A stretch of DNA of 64,000 bases from DASUPK01 sp035265665 (lineage in GTDB: Bacteria; Actinomycetota; Thermoleophilia; Solirubrobacterales; 70-9), in assembly GCA_035265665.1 (NCBI GenBank), contig DATFOK010000102.1:1-64000 (forward strand). Reading direction: 5' to 3'. Each line of letters begins with the position of its first letter. The first letter of the stretch is position 1. The notes below the pieces were generated by a model. That model had not been told where the DNA came from. It made no database searches and worked only from the letters and a program-made list of their open reading frames with translations. A program made the translations under genes and the position numbers. Shown piece after piece: positions 40,707-49,343 of the stretch.

Positions 40707-41519
40707 CTAGCTCTTCACCTCGAAGACGAGGAACTCGGCCTCCTCGCCCTCGGCGGTCCGGTCCCTGGTGACCTCCATCCTGCTGGCCAGCGAGCGCAGC
40801 GATCCGGCTCCCGGCAGCTCCATCTCCTCCAGCAGCTTCTCCCCCGCGCCCTCGACGAGGGGACCCACGCGGACGTCCAAGGTGCCGTCACCGTCCCTTA
40901 TCGAGATCCCGACGCGTCCGTGCGCGAACTCGTCCCCGGCCGAGGAAGAGACCGCGTCGCCGAGCAGGACGGTGTCGGCGAGCCGATCGACGGAGAACTC
41001 GGCCCGGGCGGCGAGCGCGCCGATCACCCGGGCCAAAACCGGCTTGACCATCTCGCCGGGAGTGATCGCCATCTCGAGCTCCTCGGGTGCCTCAGCATGC
41101 GTTCCATCCCCGTTGTTGCTGAACTGAGGCGCCTCATAGCTGAAGCGGATCGTGGTCCGGCTGCCCCGCCCGGCGCCGCCGCTGATCTCGAAGCCGTCAG
41201 AGAGAGCCGCGATCAGGGGAAGGCCGAGGCCGAGGGACTCGTCGCCCTGGTGGGCGCGGGGCCGGAAGCCCCGGCCCTCGTCCGCCACGTGGACGTCGAG
41301 CTCGCCGGAGCGAGGCTCGGCGGTCACCTCGAGCGGCCCGGGCTCGCCCTCGTAGGCGTGCAGCACCACGTTGTTGCAGGCCTCGCTGACCACGGTCTTC
41401 AGATCGGCGATCCTGGAACTTGACAGGCCAAGCGCCTCGCCGAGGCCGGCGACGGCCTGCCGGACGACGATCACGTTCTCGGCGGTCGCCGGGAGGGTCA
41501 GCCGGAGCTCGCGAGTCAC
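40707..41519 (-). CDS. rsbW: RsbW-like anti-sigma factor/serine kinase with duplicated domain
   Basis: 270 residues, about twice a normal RsbW. Residues 1-135 are a full HATPase: SSSRIADLKTVVSEACNN (N box), VHVADEGRGF (G1), GLGLPLIAAL (G2). Residues about 150-270 look like a second, degenerate copy: EFSVDRLADTVLLGDAVSS aligns with the N-box helix and GTLDVRVGPL with the G1 strand, but the ATP-binding residues are gone. It would bind and inhibit the sigma factor and phosphorylate the RsbV-like protein. Its GTG overlaps the RsbV stop (GTGA), so the pair is coupled. Confidence 0.83.
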   Translation of the reverse strand: MTRELRLTLPATAENVIVVRQAVAGLGEALGLSSSRIADLKTVVSEACNNVVLHAYEGEPGPLEVTAEPRSGELDVHVADEGRGFRPRAHQGDESLGLGLPLIAALSDGFEISGGAGRGSRTTIRFSYEAPQFSNNGDGTHAEAPEELEMAITPGEMVKPVLARVIGALAARAEFSVDRLADTVLLGDAVSSSAGDEFAHGRVGISIRDGDGTLDVRVGPLVEGAGEKLLEEMELPGAGSLRSLASRMEVTRDRTAEGEEAEFLVFEVKS

Positions 41520-41890
41520 GGAGGAGGCTCCCCGGAATTGCCCGTGGCCGCCCTGACGGCCTCCTCCCGTCGGGCGTGCACGGGGAGCTCCGCCCGCAGG
41601 CCGGTGACCTCGAGAACGCGGTCAACCGCGTCTGAGCCGTTTGTCCGGGCGACGGCGAAACCGATCTTCCCCTCCGCCGCGCGCCGTCGCCCATCCAGGA
41701 TCACGCCGAGGATGGACGAGTCGATGAAGGTGGCGGGCGAGAGGTCCAGGATCGTGGCGACGCCCTCGTCGAGCAGTCCTTCGAGGCGACGCCTCAGGCT
41801 CGGCGCAGTGCTGAGGTCGTGCTCGCCTGAGATCGTGAGTACTGCCAAGCTTTGGTCCTTCCGCTCGAGCGCGAGTTCCCCCGTCCGCAC
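41516..41890 (-). CDS. rsbV: RsbV-like anti-anti-sigma factor (STAS domain)
   Basis: 124 residues from GTG 41890; an ATG at 41920 would add ten. STAS fold with LTISGEHDLSTAPSLRRRL and ATFIDSSILGVILDGRRRA, where the conserved Ser of DSS is the site phosphorylated by RsbW. Unphosphorylated protein binds RsbW and frees the sigma factor. The shorter start is preferred because a GTTT/GGTATT promoter ends only 9 nt before it. Translationally coupled to the RsbW gene. Confidence 0.85.
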   Translation of the reverse strand: MRTGELALERKDQSLAVLTISGEHDLSTAPSLRRRLEGLLDEGVATILDLSPATFIDSSILGVILDGRRRAAEGKIGFAVARTNGSDAVDRVLEVTGLRAELPVHARREEAVRAATGNSGEPPP

Positions 41891-41899
41891 ATCGGCGGA

Positions 41900-41926
41900 A
41901 ATACCTCGTTTTGAGGTCACTCAAAC
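41900..41926 (-). promoter_or_regulatory. Candidate SigF/SigB-type promoter of rsbV-rsbW
   Basis: On the minus strand GTTT (complement of 41923-41926), 17-bp spacer, GGTATT (complement of 41900-41905). The -10 lacks one G of GGGTAT. It overlaps the end of the permease gene upstream and, if used, sets the rsbV start at GTG 41890. Confidence 0.5.
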
Positions 41927-42799
41927 CTCCTGCTCAGGACGCACTGACGCCATCCGCTCCGCTCTGCGCTGCTGCCAGAGGACGAAGATGATCGCCAACA
42001 CGGTGACGACGAAGAGCATCGTCGCCAGCACGTTGACCTGAACCGGGATGCCCCTGAGGTGCGCGGCGAAGACGTAGATCGGGAACGTCTCCGTGGTGCC
42101 CTTGTTGAAGTCGGAGACGATGAAGTCGTCCACGGAGAGGGCGAACGCGAGCAGCGCCGCCGCGAGGATGCCGGGGCGGAGCAGGGGGAAGGTCACGTAT
42201 CTGAACGTCTCAATCGGAGTCGCCCCGAGGTCCGCCGCCGCATCCTCGACGCTGCGGTCGAAGCCGATCAGCCGTGAACGGACCACCACCACCACGAAGC
42301 TGATCGTGAACATGATGTGGGCGATCAGCAGGGTCTGGAACCCGAGCGAGAGCCCGTAGGTCAGGAACATCGAGAGCAGCGCCGCCCCCATCACGATCTC
42401 GGGAGTTGCCATCGGCAGGACGAGCAGCAGGTTCGAGGCACCGCGTCCAAAGAACCGATGGCGGACGAGCGCAATCGCCATCAGTGTCCCGATCGCCGTT
42501 GACGCCAGGGTGGCCAGCGCGGCCAGCTGAAAGGACGTCACGAGGGCCGAGTTCAAGTCGGGCACCGAGAAGGCGTGTTCCCAGTACTCGAGCGTGAAGC
42601 CGTTGTTGATCGCGAATGCGAGCCGGTCCCTGTTCTCGGAAGCGTCCGCGAACGAAAAAACCGCGATCACCGCGATCGGGATCAGCATGTAGGCGACCGC
42701 GAAGCCCGCGTAGATCGTCAGCGCGTTCCGTCTCAACCACGACCAGGCACGCGTCGGTGCCGAGATCGATGGCCTCACGGTCGCGGTCGCGGACTCCAT
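41921..42799 (-). CDS. potC: Polyamine-type ABC transporter permease (PotC-like), system 1
   Basis: 292 residues with six membrane helices. The EAA loop that contacts the ATPase is DAAADLGATPIETFRYVTFPL followed by LRPGILAAALLAF. The N-terminal helix and YMLIPIAVIAVFSF match PotC/PotI permeases. It forms the membrane channel with the PotB-like protein encoded immediately upstream (2-bp gap). Last gene of the potA-D-B-C unit; the rsbV gene follows but has its own candidate promoter. Confidence 0.87.
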   Translation of the reverse strand: MESATATVRPSISAPTRAWSWLRRNALTIYAGFAVAYMLIPIAVIAVFSFADASENRDRLAFAINNGFTLEYWEHAFSVPDLNSALVTSFQLAALATLASTAIGTLMAIALVRHRFFGRGASNLLLVLPMATPEIVMGAALLSMFLTYGLSLGFQTLLIAHIMFTISFVVVVVRSRLIGFDRSVEDAAADLGATPIETFRYVTFPLLRPGILAAALLAFALSVDDFIVSDFNKGTTETFPIYVFAAHLRGIPVQVNVLATMLFVVTVLAIIFVLWQQRRAERMASVRPEQEV

Positions 42800-42801
42800 C
42801 C

Positions 42802-43701
42802 CTACCGAACCTCTTCCTCGCTGCCGGTGAATGCCTCCGTACCGGCGAGCCGGATGTAGATGAACACGATGATCAGGACGGCCGCCATCATCAGGAAGGA
42901 GAGGGCGGCGGCCAGGGGATAGTCGCTCTGCTCCAGGTAGCTGGACTGGATCCTGTTGCCGACCATCGTGTTGTTGGCGCCGCCCAGGAATTCCGCATTG
43001 ATGTAGTCCCCGGACGCCGGAATGAAGGTCAAGATGACGCCCGCAATCACGCCCGGCGTCGTCAAGGGCAGGGTGACCCGAAGGAAGGCCTGTCTGGACG
43101 AGGCGTAGAGGTCCTTGCCCGCCTCGATCAGGCTGGTATCGATCCGCTCGAGGCTCGCATAGATCGGCAGGACCATGAACGGGAGGAAGTTGTAGGTGAG
43201 GCCGGCGATGACGGCTCCGGAGGTGGCCAGCACCCGGCCGTCGTCGGGAACGAGCTGGAGGAACTTGAGCACGTCGACGATCGGACTGGCGTCGGAAAGG
43301 ATCGTCTCCCAGGCGACGGTCCGGATCAGGTAGGTCGTGAAGAAGGGCGCGATCACCGCGAACAGCAGCGGCAGGCGCCAGCGCGGATTGATCTTGAGCG
43401 CGATCGCGTAGGCGAGCGGGTAGGCGATCAGCAGGGCGATGATCGTCGCGGCGCCCGAGTAGTAGAAGGTGCGCACGATCTGCTCGACCCGGCCGTCAAG
43501 CGCGTCCGGGTAATTGGCGAACTCCCAGCTGAAGGTGAAGCCCTCCGGCGTGTTCGGGACACCGGAGCGCAGCGACATCTCCCCCATGAAATACATGGGG
43601 ACGATGAAGAACAGGATCAGGAAGATCGCGCCGGGCGCGAGCAGGCCGTAGGGGATCAGGGGCCGGCGAAGAGTCGCCGCAGAGCGTTCCCGCTTCCGCA
43701 T
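42802..43701 (-). CDS. potB: Polyamine-type ABC transporter permease (PotB-like), system 1
   Basis: 299 residues, six membrane helices with a large loop after TM1 (MYFMGEMSLRSGVPNTPEGF). The EAA motif is EAGKDLYASSRQAFLRVTLPL then TTPGVIAGVILTFIPASGDY, typical of PotB/PotH. It pairs with the PotC-like permease. Between it and the binding-protein gene lies a 61-bp gap with repeat copy E. Substrate by family: putrescine, spermidine or similar amines. Confidence 0.87.
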   Translation of the reverse strand: MRKRERSAATLRRPLIPYGLLAPGAIFLILFFIVPMYFMGEMSLRSGVPNTPEGFTFSWEFANYPDALDGRVEQIVRTFYYSGAATIIALLIAYPLAYAIALKINPRWRLPLLFAVIAPFFTTYLIRTVAWETILSDASPIVDVLKFLQLVPDDGRVLATSGAVIAGLTYNFLPFMVLPIYASLERIDTSLIEAGKDLYASSRQAFLRVTLPLTTPGVIAGVILTFIPASGDYINAEFLGGANNTMVGNRIQSSYLEQSDYPLAAALSFLMMAAVLIIVFIYIRLAGTEAFTGSEEEVR

Positions 43702-43726
43702 TCTCGATTCCTCCGCCGGCGCCCTT

Positions 43727-43755
43727 ATGCGAGGGCGCGCGCCAGCGCGACCCGT
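43727..43755 (-). repeat. Intergenic stem-loop repeat, copy E
   Basis: On the minus strand ACGGGTCGCGC, a TGGC loop, GCGCGCCC and TCGCAT. Compared with copies B and C the inner T-A pair is C-G, another paired change. It sits inside the pot operon between the binding-protein and permease genes. Confidence 0.6.
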
Positions 43756-43762
43756 TCAGTCA

Positions 43763-44917
43763 TTAGCCTGAGACGACCTCCTGGAAGGCGGCCTCGACCT
43801 CAGCCACGTCCTCCGGGCTGCCCGGGGGATCCGGATCCTCGGAGCAATTCGCGATCTCCGCCTCGGTCGGGAAGATCTTCGGATCGTTCGCGAGCTTCGG
43901 GTCTTCCTTCTGGAGGATCTCCTGAACGCCGGCGACCGGCGTCACGTACTGGACGTATTCCGTGATCTTCGCCGCGTTCTCGGGCGTATACGCGAAGTCC
44001 AGGAACGCGAGCGCCGCCGGGGTGTTCGGTGCGCCGACCGGGATCACGGCCTGGTCGAAGAACAGATCGCAGCCATCCGTCGGCCTGCGCCACTCGACGC
44101 CCTCCCTGCCGATCAGGGACGTATCGCCGGACCAGCCGATCGCGGCGACGATGTTGCCGCTAGTCAGGTCCTCCGTGTACTCGTTCCCGGTGAAGCGGCG
44201 GATCTGCCCCGAATCGCGCGCCTCGCGGACCTTGTCGATCGCCGCCAGCCAGTCCTCCTTCGTGGCCTCGTCAGGATTGACCCCCTCGCTCTGCAGGACG
44301 AGCGGAATCGTGTCGCGCATCTCGGTCAGCATCGTCACCTTGCCCTTGTACTTCGGGTCGAAGAGCTGGGCGACCGAGGTGATCTCAGGAGCCTGGTTGG
44401 TGTCGACGAAGACCCCGGTCTGGCCACCCTGCCAGGGAATCGAGAATTTCCGCTCCGGGTCGGTCGTCGACTCCTCGAACTGCGGCAGGATGTTCTGGAA
44501 GACCGTCGGCAGGTCGGCGTGATTGATCTCCTGCAGGTAGCCGAGGTCGTACATCCGCTTCGCCATCCAGTCGGTGACGACGAACAGGCTGCGGCCGCCT
44601 GAGCTGCCCTGATCGAGCTGCGGCTTCAGCTTGTTGAAGAAGACGACGTTGTCGTTGACGTCCTCCTTGTACTCGGTCTGGACGCCGCTTTGCTGCTCGA
44701 ACTGGGGGATGGTGCCGTCCGGGCCCGGGTCGACGTATCCAGGCCAGTTCGAGATCAGGACGTCGCCGCTTGGCGGCCCGCCCTTGGCGACGGTGACATC
44801 GGCCGTGTCGCCGCCGCCGACCCCGTCGTCGTCGCCGCCGCAGGCGGCGAGCCCGACCGCGACCGCCAGGGCGACGGCGCCAACTACCAGGGCATTGGCC
44901 CTCTGCTTGATTGTCAC
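43763..44917 (-). CDS. potD: Polyamine-type ABC substrate-binding lipoprotein (PotD-like), system 1
   Basis: 384 residues. Signal peptide with lipobox VGLAACGG, so Lgt would anchor it to the membrane. The periplasmic-binding-protein II fold has VLISNWPGYVDPGPDGTIPQ at its start and FSIPWQGGQTGVFVDTN, as in PotD/PotF. GTG 44917 was chosen: AGGAGG lies 9 nt before it; longer reads (44935, 44980) place that site inside the gene. The 19-bp gap to the upstream ATPase stop fits an operon. Ligand is likely a polyamine or related amine, not proven. Confidence 0.86.
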   Translation of the reverse strand: MTIKQRANALVVGAVALAVAVGLAACGGDDDGVGGGDTADVTVAKGGPPSGDVLISNWPGYVDPGPDGTIPQFEQQSGVQTEYKEDVNDNVVFFNKLKPQLDQGSSGGRSLFVVTDWMAKRMYDLGYLQEINHADLPTVFQNILPQFEESTTDPERKFSIPWQGGQTGVFVDTNQAPEITSVAQLFDPKYKGKVTMLTEMRDTIPLVLQSEGVNPDEATKEDWLAAIDKVREARDSGQIRRFTGNEYTEDLTSGNIVAAIGWSGDTSLIGREGVEWRRPTDGCDLFFDQAVIPVGAPNTPAALAFLDFAYTPENAAKITEYVQYVTPVAGVQEILQKEDPKLANDPKIFPTEAEIANCSEDPDPPGSPEDVAEVEAAFQEVVSG

Positions 44918-44936
44918 TTTCGAGTTCCTCCTCATG

Positions 44937-46091
44937 TCAAGTCGATTCGGCCGCCGCTTCCACGGCAGGGGCCGCTCCATTTGTCTTGGACTCCCTCACC
45001 ACGTGCATGTGCTCGGGGGCCCAGGAAAGCTGCACCCTTGCCCCTCCGCCCGGAAGCCGCTGGCGCTGCGCCTCATCCGTGTTAGGCACGAGCACCGTCA
45101 TACGCACATCTCCTGAGAGCCGGACGATCAACTGAGTCGAGGTCCCCAGGTAGAGCGAGCTCTCGACCAATCCCTCGACGCTCGGCTGATTCCCATTCCC
45201 CGAGCCGATCGTAAGCTTTTCCGGCCGGACCACTGCGTGGCAGCGCTCCCCGGGACTGAACCCGTCCACGTCCGTTCGCACCTGAACGCCGGTGTCGAGC
45301 TCGATCTCGCCCGGCTGACCGCTCTTGCGGACCGTACCGGGCATCAGGTTGGAGACGCCGATGAACCCGGCCACGAAAGTGGTCGCCGGGCGGTCGTAGA
45401 CCTCCTCGGGATCCCCGATCTGTTCGATCCGTCCCTGGTTCATGACCGCGATCCGGTCGGACATCGTCAGGGCCTCCTCCTGGTCATGGGTGACATAGGC
45501 GAAGGTGATCCCGACCTCGCGCTGGATCCCCTTGAGCTCGACCTGCAGTCGCTTTCGTAGCTTCAGATCGAGGGCGCCGAGCGGCTCGTCGAGCAGGAGC
45601 ACCCGTGGCCGGTTGACGAGGGCACGAGCGAGCGCGACGCGCTGCTGCATGCCGCCGGAGAGCTGCGCCGGGCGGCGGTTCGCCTCGCCGGCGAGTCCCA
45701 CCCGCTCGAGCTCCTCGCGGACTCGCCGGTCGATCTCCTGCTTGCCTGTGCCCTTACGGCGCAGGCCGAAGGCGACGTTCTCCTTGACGCTCAGGTGAGG
45801 GAAGAGGGCATAGCTCTGGAAGACGGTGTTGGTGGGGCGCTTGTGCGGCGGGATCCCCAGCATGTCCACGTCATCGATCGCCAGGCGTCCCGCGCTGACC
45901 TCCTCGAAGCCGGCGATCATCCGCAGCGTCGTCGTCTTGCCGCAGCCGCTCGGGCCGAGCATGGTGAAGAACTCGCCTTCGGCGATGTCGAGGTCGATCG
46001 CGTCGACCGCCGTCAGCTCACCGAAGCGCTTGGTGACGGAGTCGAGTACGACGCACGGGCCGCCGTTCCGCGTTCCGTCTCCGCTCTCCAA
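44937..46091 (-). CDS. potA: Polyamine-type ABC transporter ATPase (PotA-like), system 1
   Basis: 384 residues. Nucleotide-binding domain: A-loop VTKRFGELTAVDAI, Walker A GPSGCGKTTT, Q-loop VFQSYALFPH, signature LSGGMQQRVALAR, Walker B VLLLDEPLGALD, H-loop VTHDQEEA. The C-terminal about 110 residues form the TOBE-type regulatory domain. A TTG start with GGAAGGAG 6 nt upstream heads the potA-D-B-C operon. It drives uptake by the neighbouring permeases. The next gene, divergent, is the aminotransferase of the catabolic operon. Confidence 0.9.
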   Translation of the reverse strand: MESGDGTRNGGPCVVLDSVTKRFGELTAVDAIDLDIAEGEFFTMLGPSGCGKTTTLRMIAGFEEVSAGRLAIDDVDMLGIPPHKRPTNTVFQSYALFPHLSVKENVAFGLRRKGTGKQEIDRRVREELERVGLAGEANRRPAQLSGGMQQRVALARALVNRPRVLLLDEPLGALDLKLRKRLQVELKGIQREVGITFAYVTHDQEEALTMSDRIAVMNQGRIEQIGDPEEVYDRPATTFVAGFIGVSNLMPGTVRKSGQPGEIELDTGVQVRTDVDGFSPGERCHAVVRPEKLTIGSGNGNQPSVEGLVESSLYLGTSTQLIVRLSGDVRMTVLVPNTDEAQRQRLPGGGARVQLSWAPEHMHVVRESKTNGAAPAVEAAAEST

Positions 46092-46196
46092 GCTCGTCTC
46101 CTTCCCGCTCCCCGGATGCCGTGGGAGTGTTCGTCATGCCCCGATCGGGCTCCGCCGCGACAAATTAGCCACCGCGGATGCCCGAGCGTAAGAACC

Positions 46197-46262
46197 GCGA
46201 CGAATCGTCGCAAGGGGCGAAAGCCCTAAAAGTCCAATGCGCGGTTGTACATACTGTATAAG
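46197..46262. promoter_or_regulatory. Control region between potA and the catabolic operon
   Basis: The 262-bp divergent gap holds GCGACGA-A-TCGTCGC (46197-46211), a perfect 7-bp inverted repeat; GGGC-GAAA-GCCC (about 46215-46226), a GNRA-type hairpin; and ATAC-T-GTAT (46251-46259) overlapping a TATAAG -10-like box. These are candidate binding sites for the PucR regulator encoded downstream, but no site of that family is known to me that would confirm it. Confidence 0.45.
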
Positions 46263-46353
46263 CGGCCGGAGGCTGATTTCACACAATTCCGCTTGTAGCC
46301 CCGAGTGCGTGAGGGTAGTTTTGTACGGGGAGGCTAGACACAGGAGGAGACGG

Positions 46354-47793
46354 ATGGCAGCACCGACGAGCGCCGCGGAGACGGCCCAGGCAGAGGCGAC
46401 CGCGCTTCAGGAGCAGGCGCGGCGGCATCTCTGGATGCACTTCACGCGGATGGGCGCCTACGGGCCCGACCATGAGGTTCCGATCATCGTCCGCGGCGAA
46501 GGCTGCTACGTCTGGGACGACCACGGCAACCGCTATCTCGATGGCCTCTCGGCGCTCTTCTGCGTCAACTCCGGCCACGGCCGGGCGGAGCTCGGCGATG
46601 CGATGGCGGCGCAGGTCCGCGAGCTCGACTTCATCACGGTTTGGAGCTACGCCCATCCGAGGGCGATCGAGCTCGCCACCAGGATCGCCTCGCTGGCTCC
46701 CGGCGACCTGAACCACGTCTTCTTCACCAACAGCGGCTCGGAGGCCGTCGAGTCCGCCTTCAAACTCGCGCGCGCCTACCACCGCACGAGGGGCAACGGC
46801 CAGAAGGTCAAGCTGATCGCCCGCGAGATCGCCTACCACGGCACCACGCTCGGGGCGCTCGCCGCGACCGGCATCCCCGCCCTGCGCAGCGCCTTCGAGC
46901 CGCTCGCCCCCGGCGGCGTCCACGTCCCGAACACGCTCAGCTATCGCTGGCCGGCGGACAGGGACCCGCTCTGGGCGGCCAACCAGATCGAGGAGGCGAT
47001 CCAGTTCGAGGGGCCCGAGACCGTGGCGGCGGTGATCCTCGAGCCGCTGCAGAATGCAGGCGGCTGCATCCCGCCACAGGAGGGCTACTTCGATCGCGTG
47101 CGGGAGATCTGCGACCGCCATGACGTCCTGCTGATCTCCGACGAGGTGATCTGCGCCTGGGGCCGGCTCGGCCACTGGTTCGGCTGCCAGCGCTACGGCT
47201 TCCAGCCGGACATCATGACCGTCGCCAAGGCCCTGACCTCGGCCTACGTCCCGATGGGCGGGATGATCGCCTCGGATCGGGTCTTCGAGCCCTTCGCCCA
47301 CGACACATCGATGTTCGCCCACGGCTCGACCTTCGCGGGCCATCCCGTCTCGGCCGCCGTCGCATTGGCGAACCTCGACGTCTTCGAGCGAGAGGACCTC
47401 TGCGGGCACGTCCGCGCCAAGGAGGCGGAGTTCAGGGCGGCGCTCGAGTCGCTCTACGACATCCCGATCGTCGGGGACGTGCGGGGTGACGGCTACTTCT
47501 TCGCGATCGAGCTGGTCAAGGACCAGGAGACGAAGGAGTCCTTCGACCACGAGGAATCGGAGAGCCTCCTGCGGGGTTTCCTCTCCGGCGAGCTCTACCG
47601 GCGCGGGCTGATCTGCCGCGCCGACGACCGCGGTGACCCCGTCGTCCAGCTTTCACCGCCGCTGATCGCCGATACGGAGCAGTTCGAGGAGATCGTGGAC
47701 GTGCTTCGCCCGACCCTCGAGGAAGCAGCCCGGCGCGTGGATCGGGGGAGCGCTGAAGCGCGGGCGCGCCCAGGGGCCCGCCTAGGACACTGA
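46354..47793 (+). CDS. Class III aminotransferase (omega-amino acid/diamine:pyruvate type)
   Basis: 479 residues, PLP fold type I. K292 in TVAKALTSAYVPMGGMIAS is the PLP lysine; FTNSGSEAVESAFKLARAYH binds the phosphate; LISDEVICAWGRLG holds the pyridine-nitrogen Asp. Best fit is the putrescine/beta-alanine:pyruvate group (SpuC-like). It would transfer an amino group from a diamine or omega-amino acid to pyruvate, giving alanine. CAGGAGGAG precedes the ATG. It begins a tightly packed operon with PucR, saccharopine-dehydrogenase-like and alanine dehydrogenase genes; the last could recycle the alanine. Confidence 0.87.
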   Translation: MAAPTSAAETAQAEATALQEQARRHLWMHFTRMGAYGPDHEVPIIVRGEGCYVWDDHGNRYLDGLSALFCVNSGHGRAELGDAMAAQVRELDFITVWSYAHPRAIELATRIASLAPGDLNHVFFTNSGSEAVESAFKLARAYHRTRGNGQKVKLIAREIAYHGTTLGALAATGIPALRSAFEPLAPGGVHVPNTLSYRWPADRDPLWAANQIEEAIQFEGPETVAAVILEPLQNAGGCIPPQEGYFDRVREICDRHDVLLISDEVICAWGRLGHWFGCQRYGFQPDIMTVAKALTSAYVPMGGMIASDRVFEPFAHDTSMFAHGSTFAGHPVSAAVALANLDVFEREDLCGHVRAKEAEFRAALESLYDIPIVGDVRGDGYFFAIELVKDQETKESFDHEESESLLRGFLSGELYRRGLICRADDRGDPVVQLSPPLIADTEQFEEIVDVLRPTLEEAARRVDRGSAEARARPGARLGH

Positions 47794-49343
47794 TGCTCAC
47801 CATCGAGAGCCTCACCACCGAGCTCGGCCTGAAGGTCTCGGCGGGCGCGGAGGCTGCGGGCGAGCGGGAGATCCGCTGGGTGCACATCACCGAGCTGCTC
47901 GACCCGACGCCCTGGCTCTCGGGCGGGGAGCTCCTGCTCACCACGGGGATCAGGCTGGAGAACGCCGAGAAGCAGCGCAAGTTCATCCGCCTTTTGTCCG
48001 AATCGGGCGTCGCCGGGCTCGGGTTCGGAACCGGCTTCGACCACGCCAAGGTCCCGAAGGCGCTGCTCAGCGAGGCCGACGCGAACGCATTCCCGGTCTT
48101 CGAGGTCCCCTACGAGACCCCGTTCATCGCGATCACCGAGGCGGCCTTCAGCCGGCTCGTGAACGAGCAGTACGACGTGCTCTCCCGGGGGATCGCGGTG
48201 AACGAGCGGCTCGAGCGGCTCGTCCTCCAAGGGGGAGGACTGAACGAGATCGCGCGCGAGATCGCCGCCGCCGTCGGCGGCAGCTCGATGGTCCTCGATG
48301 CGCGAGGCGAAGTCCTGGCGAGCGGCGGGCGCAAGCTTCCCGGGTACATGCTCGACGCGATCCGCGAGGAGGTGCAGCCGCGCGGAATGGCCGCGGCTCC
48401 CTTCGTGCCGAGCCAGACCGACCTGCGGGGCAGGGCGCTTGCCCATCCCGTCTCCCCGAGAGCGGGAGCCGCCGAGGCCTGGCTGATGGTCGTGCGGCGT
48501 TCCGGGGAGCTGGGCGACTTCGAGCGGCTCTGCGTCCAGCAGGCGGCGATCGTGGTCGCCCTCGAGCTGATGCGCGAGCGCGTGGCCAGCGAGACTGAGC
48601 GGCGCCTCTCCGGCGAGGTTCTCGCTGCGACGCTCTCCGGGCGCCTCGGCGCCGATGACGTACGCGACCGGCTCGCGCCCTTCGGAATCGGCGGGCGGGC
48701 GGTCGTCCTCGCCTTCGAGCTCGGGGATGCCGCGGCCGCCGAGGCGACGCTCGCCGAGTTCCTCTCCAGCCAGAACCGCCCCGCCCTGGTCGCCCCGCAT
48801 GCGGCGGGCCGCCGCGAGCTGCTTTGCGCGATCGTCGACGGAGGCAAGGGCGATCCGCTCGAGCTCGCCGGCGAGGCCCGCTCCCGGCTCGAGACCGCGC
48901 ACGGGTCGACGCGCGCCGCCGCCAGCCGCTCCATGCCGACGGAGCGCGTCCGCCACTCCTTCCACGAGGCGCGCTGCGCTCTGGAGGCGACCGGCTTCTC
49001 CAACGGCGCCGCGCCCGAGGTCGCGTGCCATCGCGACCTGGGTGCGTTCACCCTGCTGCTCTCGGTTCAGGACACCGAGGCGCTCCGTCTCTACTGCGAG
49101 AGCGTGCTCGGTCCGATCGAGGATTCGGACGAGCGCTACGCCGGTGAGCTGCTCCGCTCGCTGGAGGCCTACATCGACCGCAACGGGCACTGGGAGCGAG
49201 CGGCCGGAGACTGCTTCTGTCATCGCCACACCCTCCGTTACCGGATCAAGCGCATAGAGGAGCTCACCGGGCGCGACCTGAGCCGGGCCAACGACCGGGT
49301 CGAGCTCTGGCTCGCGCTGCGGGCCAAGGAGCTGATCGCGTGA
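47793..49343 (+). CDS. PucR-family transcriptional regulator
   Basis: 516 residues. N-terminal PucR domain (about 1-125: WVHITELLDPTPWLSGGELL), a GAF/GGDEF-like middle, and C-terminal helix-turn-helix HRHTLRYRIKRIEELTGRDL. PucR-type activators control purine, polyamine and GABA use in actinobacteria and bacilli. Its ATG overlaps the aminotransferase stop by one base (TGATG). Encoded inside the catabolic operon, it probably senses the substrate or an intermediate and acts at the 46.1-46.35 kb control region. Confidence 0.9.
   Translation: MLTIESLTTELGLKVSAGAEAAGEREIRWVHITELLDPTPWLSGGELLLTTGIRLENAEKQRKFIRLLSESGVAGLGFGTGFDHAKVPKALLSEADANAFPVFEVPYETPFIAITEAAFSRLVNEQYDVLSRGIAVNERLERLVLQGGGLNEIAREIAAAVGGSSMVLDARGEVLASGGRKLPGYMLDAIREEVQPRGMAAAPFVPSQTDLRGRALAHPVSPRAGAAEAWLMVVRRSGELGDFERLCVQQAAIVVALELMRERVASETERRLSGEVLAATLSGRLGADDVRDRLAPFGIGGRAVVLAFELGDAAAAEATLAEFLSSQNRPALVAPHAAGRRELLCAIVDGGKGDPLELAGEARSRLETAHGSTRAAASRSMPTERVRHSFHEARCALEATGFSNGAAPEVACHRDLGAFTLLLSVQDTEALRLYCESVLGPIEDSDERYAGELLRSLEAYIDRNGHWERAAGDCFCHRHTLRYRIKRIEELTGRDLSRANDRVELWLALRAKELIA

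Noticed and set aside
46238..46353. Small reading frame starting ATGCGCGGTTGT that recalls the antisense reading of the stem-loop repeats
   Set aside because: The matching arm and TCGCAT flank are absent; the similarity is too short.
46279..47550. Long antisense reading frame opposite the aminotransferase gene
   Set aside because: Typical high-GC shadow frame, Arg/Gly-rich with no family motif or start signal.
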